DNA of 64,000 bases from DATGLG01 sp035294245 (lineage in GTDB: Bacteria; Pseudomonadota; Alphaproteobacteria; JACZXZ01). Below are positions 58,741 to 64,000 of this stretch, piece after piece. The stretch is from positions 1 to 64,000 of the forward strand of contig DATGLG010000020.1 in the NCBI GenBank assembly GCA_035294245.1. Direction: 5' to 3'. The position numbers and the translations under genes were made by a program. Every line of letters begins with the position of its first letter. The stretch's first letter is position 1. The notes beneath the pieces were generated by a model. The model worked only from the letters and a program-made list of their open reading frames with translations. It ran no database searches and had not been told where the DNA came from.

Positions 58741-59502
58741 ATGTGCGGACGCTATCATCTCACCACCCCGCCACAGGCGATCCAGCTCCTCTTCGGCTTC
58801 ACCGGCCCGCTGCCGAATTGGCCGGCACGCTTCAATATCGCGCCGACGCAGACGGTGCCGATCGTGCGCGCTCGCCCCGACAAGCGACGGAGCCGCGACG
58901 GAAAGCCTTCGCCCGGCGTGCGCGCGCTCGCTTTGGTGCGCTGGGGCCTGATCCCCTCTTGGGCGACGGAGGCGTCGATCGGCGCCAAGCTCATCAATGC
59001 CCGGGCGGAGAGCCTCGAGGAGAAGCCGGTTTTTCGTGCTGCCTTCCTTGCGCGCCGCTGCCTCGTTCCGGCGAACGGCTTCTACGAATGGAAAGGAGAG
59101 GGCCGTGCGAAGCAGGCCTATCGCATCGGCCTCAAAGAGGAGGGCGAAGAGCCGCTGCCGCTCTTCGCCTTTGCCGGACTTTGGGAACTCTGGGAAAGGT
59201 CGCCCGACGGCAAGCCGATTGAAAGTTGTACGATTGTAACGACGGAAGCGAACGAGCTTCTGCGGCCGATCCACCATCGCATGCCGGTAATTCTCTCGGC
59301 GGCGGACTACGCCGCCTGGCTCGACCCGGCTACGCCGGTCGCGGAGGCCCTGGCGCTGCTCCGGCCTTATCCGGCTTCGGCGATGATGGTCCAGCCGGTC
59401 TCGGCGCGTGTCAACGATGTGCGCTTCGACGACGCCTCATGCCTTGCGCTCCAGGTCGAATCGGAAGCCGCGACGGCCCCCGTGCAGCCCAGCCTCTTCT
59501 GA
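58741..59502 (+). CDS. SOS response-associated peptidase (SRAP, YedK/HMCES-like)
   Basis: The 253-residue protein has the catalytic Cys2 (MCGRYH), the Asn in KLINARAESL, the Glu in PANGFYEWKG and the His in IHHRMPV. These are the residues with which YedK/HMCES cross-links to abasic sites in single-stranded DNA. The C-terminal 30 residues are variable. The gene starts 79 bases behind the radical SAM gene on the same strand. No LexA box is evident upstream in this window. Confidence 0.92.
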   Translation: MCGRYHLTTPPQAIQLLFGFTGPLPNWPARFNIAPTQTVPIVRARPDKRRSRDGKPSPGVRALALVRWGLIPSWATEASIGAKLINARAESLEEKPVFRAAFLARRCLVPANGFYEWKGEGRAKQAYRIGLKEEGEEPLPLFAFAGLWELWERSPDGKPIESCTIVTTEANELLRPIHHRMPVILSAADYAAWLDPATPVAEALALLRPYPASAMMVQPVSARVNDVRFDDASCLALQVESEAATAPVQPSLF

Positions 59503-59639
59503 TCGCTCGCATCAGCCCGATCGTTGCGGCCGCGAGCGGCGCGCCCGGCGAGGCCAGTTGGACTTCGCTGTTGTCGCAACGAAAGAGCGATGCAAGAATG
59601 CCGCCGCCATGACGTCAGGTGGCACGCTCGGGGGCAGTC

Positions 59640-60890
59640 TTGCAGCGTTATTCCATTTTCAGCTTGGCGCGGAACGCGATCACGCACCATACGGGCTGGG
59701 CGCGGGCGTGGCGCAGCCCGGAGCCCAAGCCGTCTTACGACGTGGTGATCGTCGGCGCCGGCGGGCACGGCCTCGCTACCGCCTATTACCTCGCCAAGGA
59801 GTACGGCATCACCAACACGGCGGTGCTGGAGAAAGGCTGGCTCGGTGGTGGCAATACCGGGCGCAACACCACCGTCGTGCGCTCGAATTACTTGAACGAT
59901 GATTCGGCGGCGATCTACGAGAAATCCCTCCGGCTCTATGAGGGGCTGAGCCAGGAGCTCAATTTCAACATCATGCTGAGCCAGCGCGGGCTGATGATGC
60001 TGGCACACAGCCCGCATGAGATGCGAGCACAGCAGCGCCTCGTCAACGCTATGCGCCTCAACGGCATCGATGGCGAGCTGCTCGATGCGGAGCAAGTGAA
60101 GGCGTTCTGCCCGATTCTCGACACCTCGCCGGAGGCGCGTTATCCGGTCTTTGGCGCCTCCTTGCAGCGCCGCGGCGGCGTCGCTCGCCACGACGCTGTC
60201 GCCTGGGGTTTCGCCCGGGCTGCGGATGCGCGCGGCGTCGACATTATCCAGAACTGCGAGGTGACGGGTATCCGGATCGCCGGCGGCCGAGTCCATGGCG
60301 TTGACACGACGCGGGGCTCGATCGAGACGCGCAAGCTGGCATTGGTCGCCGCCGGGCACTCGAGCGTGCTCGCGGCGATGGCCGGTTTGCGACTTCCGAT
60401 CCAGAGCCATCCGCTCCAGGCCCTCGTCTCCGAGCCCATCAAGCCGGTCTTGAACTGCGTCGTTATGTCGGGTGCGGTGCATGTCTATGTCAGCCAATCG
60501 GACAAGGGCGAGCTGGTGCTGGGCGCCGGCATCGATGGCTACAACTCTTATGCGCAGCGGGGCAGCTTCCATATCATCGAGAACCAGCTTGCGGCGCTGA
60601 AGCAGCTTTTTCCGATCGTGAGCCGCCTGCGGATGCTGCGGCAATGGGGCGGCATCGTCGATATCTGCCCCGATGCCAGCCCGATCATCGGCAAGACGCC
60701 CATCGAGGGGCTTTATCTCAACTGCGGCTGGGGCACCGGCGGCTTCAAGGCGATCCCCGGCTCGGGCTTCGCCTTCGCCCATACGGTGGCGCAGGATGCG
60801 CCGCATCCGCTGGCTGCCCCCTTCGCGCTCACACGCTTCGAGACGGGTCGGCTCCTCGACGAGCACGGCTCGGCCGGCGTGGCTCATTAA
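59640..60890 (+). CDS. soxB: Sarcosine oxidase beta subunit
   Basis: From a TTG at 59640, with GGGGGCAG ahead, the protein starts with the usual MQRYSIFSLARNAI of SoxB and has 416 residues; a GTG at 59619 would add seven residues. FAD motif VIVGAGGHGLATAYYLAKEYG lies near residue 35 and the GGNTGRNTTVVRSNY segment near residue 70. The complex oxidises sarcosine to glycine, formaldehyde (or methylene-tetrahydrofolate) and hydrogen peroxide. The delta and alpha subunit genes follow directly. Confidence 0.93.
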   Translation: MQRYSIFSLARNAITHHTGWARAWRSPEPKPSYDVVIVGAGGHGLATAYYLAKEYGITNTAVLEKGWLGGGNTGRNTTVVRSNYLNDDSAAIYEKSLRLYEGLSQELNFNIMLSQRGLMMLAHSPHEMRAQQRLVNAMRLNGIDGELLDAEQVKAFCPILDTSPEARYPVFGASLQRRGGVARHDAVAWGFARAADARGVDIIQNCEVTGIRIAGGRVHGVDTTRGSIETRKLALVAAGHSSVLAAMAGLRLPIQSHPLQALVSEPIKPVLNCVVMSGAVHVYVSQSDKGELVLGAGIDGYNSYAQRGSFHIIENQLAALKQLFPIVSRLRMLRQWGGIVDICPDASPIIGKTPIEGLYLNCGWGTGGFKAIPGSGFAFAHTVAQDAPHPLAAPFALTRFETGRLLDEHGSAGVAH

Positions 60891-60900
60891 GGGAAGGGCC

Positions 60901-61185
60901 GTGCATCTCATTCCTTGCCCCTGGTGCGGTCCGCGCGAGGAGACGGAATTCGCTTGCGGCGGCGAGGGCCACATCGCCCGACCGGCGAGTCCCGAGGCGA
61001 CCAGCGATGCGGAATGGGCCGAGTATCTTTACATGCGCGCCAATCCCAAGGGTCCGCATCGCGAGCGCTGGGTGCATCGCCATGGCTGTCGGCGCTGGTT
61101 CAACCTGCTGCGCGATACGGTGACCCACGAGATCAAAGCCGTCTACAAGATGGACGAGCCGCCGCCTTCGGGAGGCGGTGAATGA
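60901..61185 (+). CDS. soxD: Sarcosine oxidase delta subunit
   Basis: The 94-residue protein starts at a GTG ten bases after the soxB stop. Zinc-ligand residues are CPWCG (Cys6, Cys9), HRHGCRRWF with His and Cys, and the N-terminal MHLIPCPWCG is characteristic. It stabilises the heterotetramer. The stop overlaps the soxA start by four bases (ATGA). Confidence 0.92.
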   Translation: MHLIPCPWCGPREETEFACGGEGHIARPASPEATSDAEWAEYLYMRANPKGPHRERWVHRHGCRRWFNLLRDTVTHEIKAVYKMDEPPPSGGGE

Positions 61186-64000
61186 GGCGCCAGCGCATGC
61201 GGCTCGCGCAAGGCGGGCGGATCGATCGCGACAAGCCGCTGCAGTTCCGTTTCGACGGGCGCCGGTTGCAAGGCTATGCTGGGGATACGCTCGCTTCGGC
61301 CTTGCTCGCCAACGGCATCACCCTGGTCGGCCGCAGTTTCAAATATCACCGGCCGCGCGGCATCTTCTCCGCCGGGCCGGAGGAGCCGAACGCGCTCGTC
61401 CAGCTCGGCGAGGGCGGCCGCAGCGAGCCCAATCTGCGCGCGACCCAGGTCGAGCTCTGCGACGGGCTGGTTGCCGAGAGCCAGAACCGCTTTCCCAGTC
61501 TCGACGTGGATCTCGGCACCTTGAATAGCCTGGCGGGACCGCTGCTGCCAGCCGGCTTCTACTACAAGACGTTCATGTGGCCGCGCTCATGGTGGACGGG
61601 TTACGAGTATCTCATCCGCCGGATGGCGGGACTGGGCCGAGCGCCGAAAACCCCGGACCCGGATCGCTACGAGCGGCGCAATGCCCATTGCGATGTGCTG
61701 GTCGTCGGCGGCGGACCCGCCGGCCTCATGGTGGCGCTCGCCGCCGGTCGCAGCGGCGCGCGCGTCATTCTCGCGGACGAGCAGAGCGAATTCGGCGGTG
61801 CGCTGCTTGGCCTGCGGGCGACCATCGACGGTCGAGCTGCGCTCGATTGGGTCGCAACGGCTGTGGCCGAGCTGGCGGCGCTCCCAGAGGTGGGCCTCCT
61901 GCCGCGCAGCACCGTCTTCGGTTATTACGACCATAACTTTCTCGGCGTCCTGGAGCGCGTGTCGGATCATCTCGGCCCCGAGGCATCCGGCCCGCGCCAG
62001 CGCTATTGGCGCATTCGCGCCAAGCGTGTCGTCCTGGCAACCGGCGCCATCGAGCGGCCTCTCGTTTTCGAGAACAACGATCTTCCCGGCGTCATGCTCG
62101 CCTCCGCGGCACGGACTTACGTCAATCGTTTTGCCGTTCGGCCGGGGCGGCGCGCCGTTGTCTTCACCACCAATGACGACGCCTATCGCGCCGCCCTCGA
62201 TATGAATGCGGCCGGAATCAAGATCGCGGCGATCGTCGATGCACGTCCTCGGCCGTCGGGCGCCCTGCCCGAGCGCGCCCGACAGGCCGGCCTCGAAATC
62301 CTTGCCGGGCAGGTGGTGGCCCGCGCTCACGGATTTCGGCGCGTGGGCGCCGCGGATGTGGCGGCCCTGGACGCGAGCGGTGCCAGGCTCGCGGGGCCGC
62401 CGCGGCGGGTCGAATGCGATTTGATCTGCGTCTCGGGTGGATGGAACCCGACCGTGCATCTCTTCTCCCAGTCACGCGGCAAGCTCCGCTACGACGTATC
62501 GCGCGGCTGCTTTCTCCCCGGCGAGCCGTTTCAGCCGACGCTGGTGGCCGGCGCGGCAAACGGGGCTCTCACACTGACCGATTGCCTTGCGGAGGGCGCT
62601 GCTGCAGGGGCCGCGGCGGCGGTGGCGCTTGGCTTCGGCGTTGCGCCGGCGGGCGGCGTGCTGCCAGCCGCCGAATTCGAGGACGAAGGCGAGAGCCGCG
62701 CGCTCTGGCTGGTGCCGCCCGCGAAGGCGACCGGCGGCACCGCAAAGCATTTCGTCGACCTTCAAAACGACGTCACCGCGGCCGACGTCGCCCTCGCGGC
62801 GCGCGAGGGCTACGCCTCGGTCGAGCATCTTAAGCGCTATACGACCCTCGGCATGGGAACCGATCAGGGGAAAACCTCGAATGTGAACGCCCTGGCGCTC
62901 CTTGCGCATGATATCGGCGCCGAAATCGCCGAGGTGGGCACAACCACCTTCCGGCCGCCCTATACGCCCGTCGGGATCGGCGCGCTCGCGGGTCGCGCAG
63001 TGGACGCGCAGATCGACCCGGTGCGCCGCACCCCCATGCATCATTGGCACGAGAGCGCGGGCGCTCGCTTCGAGAATGTCGGGCAGTGGAAGCGCGCCTG
63101 GTATTATCCCAAGCCGGACGAGACCATGCACCAGGCCGTAGCCCGCGAATGCCTGGCGACGCGCCAGAGCGTCGGCATCATCGACGCGAGCACCCTCGGC
63201 AAGATCGACATCCGCGGGCCCGATGCGCTCAAGCTGCTCGATATGGTCTATACGAATGCCTGGGGCAATCTCGATATCGGCCGCTCGCGCTACGGCCTGA
63301 TGCTCGACGAGCAAGGATTCGTCATCGATGACGGCGTCACGACACGGCTCGGACCCAATCATTTCCTGATGACCACGACGACGGGCAACGCCGCCCGCGT
63401 GCTGGCGTGGCTCGAGGAGTGGCTGCAATGCGAATTCACCTCGTGGCGCGTCTATTGCGCCTCGGTGACCGAGCAATGGGCCACGATCGGCATTGCCGGA
63501 CCCAATGCCCGGCGCCTGCTCGCCGAGCTGACCAGCGATATCGCTCTGGATTCGGCGGCATTCCCTCATATGAGCGTGCGCAGCGGCCATGTGGCGGGAA
63601 TTCCGGCGCGCGTCTTTCGCGTCAGCTTCACGGGCGAGCTCTCCTACGAGGTCAACGTGCCGGCGAGCTACGGCCATGCCCTATGGACCGCCTGCATGAC
63701 CGCGGGAGCTCCCTACGGCATCACGCCTTTCGGCACCGAGGGGATGCACGTGCTGCGGGCCGAGAAGGGCTATATCATCGTCGGCCAGGAGACGGACGGC
63801 ACGGTGACGCCGTATGATCTCGGCATGGGCTGGATCGTCTCCAAGAAGAAGCCCGACTTCATCGGCAAGCGGGGATTGGCGCGGCCCGATCTCGCCCGCG
63901 AAGGCCGCAGGCAGCTCGTGGGCCTGCTCACGCGGGACCCCGATTTCGTATTGCCCGAGGGCACGCACGTGGTTTCCGAGGTAAGAAACCGCCCGCCGAT
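61182..64000 (+). CDS. soxA: Sarcosine oxidase alpha subunit, cut by the right edge
   Basis: The frame stays open from the ATG at 61182 to the end of the window (939 codons; the family has about 1000, so only the last residues are missing). The N-terminal ferredoxin-like part has SFKYHRPRGIFSAG near residue 55, then the NAD/FAD motif VLVVGGGPAGLMVALAAGRSG near residue 170. The C-terminal aminomethyltransferase-like folate domain begins near residue 600 (VGIIDASTLGKIDIRGPDALKLLD, TEGMHVLRAEKGYIIVGQET). It binds the tetrahydrofolate that takes the methyl carbon. A soxG gene is expected just beyond the edge. Confidence 0.93.
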   Translation, partial: MRRQRMRLAQGGRIDRDKPLQFRFDGRRLQGYAGDTLASALLANGITLVGRSFKYHRPRGIFSAGPEEPNALVQLGEGGRSEPNLRATQVELCDGLVAESQNRFPSLDVDLGTLNSLAGPLLPAGFYYKTFMWPRSWWTGYEYLIRRMAGLGRAPKTPDPDRYERRNAHCDVLVVGGGPAGLMVALAAGRSGARVILADEQSEFGGALLGLRATIDGRAALDWVATAVAELAALPEVGLLPRSTVFGYYDHNFLGVLERVSDHLGPEASGPRQRYWRIRAKRVVLATGAIERPLVFENNDLPGVMLASAARTYVNRFAVRPGRRAVVFTTNDDAYRAALDMNAAGIKIAAIVDARPRPSGALPERARQAGLEILAGQVVARAHGFRRVGAADVAALDASGARLAGPPRRVECDLICVSGGWNPTVHLFSQSRGKLRYDVSRGCFLPGEPFQPTLVAGAANGALTLTDCLAEGAAAGAAAAVALGFGVAPAGGVLPAAEFEDEGESRALWLVPPAKATGGTAKHFVDLQNDVTAADVALAAREGYASVEHLKRYTTLGMGTDQGKTSNVNALALLAHDIGAEIAEVGTTTFRPPYTPVGIGALAGRAVDAQIDPVRRTPMHHWHESAGARFENVGQWKRAWYYPKPDETMHQAVARECLATRQSVGIIDASTLGKIDIRGPDALKLLDMVYTNAWGNLDIGRSRYGLMLDEQGFVIDDGVTTRLGPNHFLMTTTTGNAARVLAWLEEWLQCEFTSWRVYCASVTEQWATIGIAGPNARRLLAELTSDIALDSAAFPHMSVRSGHVAGIPARVFRVSFTGELSYEVNVPASYGHALWTACMTAGAPYGITPFGTEGMHVLRAEKGYIIVGQETDGTVTPYDLGMGWIVSKKKPDFIGKRGLARPDLAREGRRQLVGLLTRDPDFVLPEGTHVVSEVRNRPP

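Noticed and set aside
1..64000. CRISPR arrays, tRNA or rRNA genes, replication origin
   Set aside because: No regular spaced repeats, tRNA-like clover-leaf signals or conserved rRNA stretches were noticed on reading; a dedicated scan would be needed to exclude a tRNA fully.

Overview
The window reads as a chromosomal segment of a GC-rich alphaproteobacterium, most likely of the Hyphomicrobiales type. This rests on gene content: solute-binding-protein importers of three classes, sarcosine oxidase genes in the order soxB-soxD-soxA, a DmdC-like acyl-CoA dehydrogenase, a form II CoxL-like protein and a DUF2019-like protein. It also rests on an alphaproteobacterial-type LexA box (GTTC-N7-GTTC). 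No rRNA or tRNA gene was recognised. The genus cannot be told from the sequence alone. Coding density is high and most genes form short operons with ATGA-type overlaps.

Layout. 1-132: end of an IS481-like insertion sequence that leaves the window on the left. 380-2001: a putative HHIVEQ-type nuclease toxin and a DUF2019-like immunity gene, with an SOS-box-like direct repeat in the promoter. 2254-8213: an oligopeptide ABC importer without ATPase genes, a short ORF that may be a dppD remnant, a D-amino-acid deaminase/aldolase-like PLP enzyme and an RpiR regulator, with a HexR/RpiR-like palindrome upstream. 8246-13255 (minus): a branched-chain-type importer whose two ATPases are fused, plus a small unknown gene. 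13433-16742: a flavin amine oxidase, a 2-hydroxyacid dehydrogenase and a secreted PEBP-like protein. 16850-29914: a GntR regulator divergent from a long plus-strand catabolic cluster. That cluster holds an NMT1-type importer, a cupin, an Ldh-family dehydrogenase, RidA, two VOC proteins, an ACMSD-like amidohydrolase, LOG, an acyl-CoA-dehydrogenase-fold protein, a class III aminotransferase and a DapA-family lyase. IlvD and 3-hydroxyacyl-CoA dehydrogenase genes converge on it (29936-32740).

33122-41989 is mostly housekeeping or stress: a small periplasmic protein, a 45-residue membrane peptide, an unknown coiled-coil protein, a Sel1-repeat protein, a PAS histidine kinase, UppP, a class II aldolase, an SDR, Hsp20 and spermidine synthase. 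42111-46383 (minus) is a compact TetR-led operon with a haloalkane dehalogenase that keeps all five catalytic residues, an MDR reductase, an HSDL2-like SDR and a 2-keto-4-pentenoate hydratase, under an operator-promoter overlap. 46440-50919 (minus): TsaC/Sua5, a glycolate-oxidase-type flavoprotein and a DmdC-like dehydrogenase, ending in a strong terminator. 50998-55007 (minus): isochorismatase-like hydrolase, lone CoxL-like molybdoprotein and CysQ. Then come a TylF-like methyltransferase, the AMMECR1/MEMO/radical-SAM trio (56010-58661), an SRAP protein, and soxB-soxD-soxA, with soxA cut by the right edge.

The window is a set of uptake-plus-degradation modules for peptides, amino acids, N-containing or aromatic compounds and haloalkanes, each with its own regulator. 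The best candidates for something undescribed are the SOS-box toxin/immunity cassette, the AmmeMemoRadiSam trio, the TetR-controlled dehalogenase operon, and the RidA/VOC/ACMSD-like catabolic cluster. All functions are inferred from sequence reading; no database search was run.
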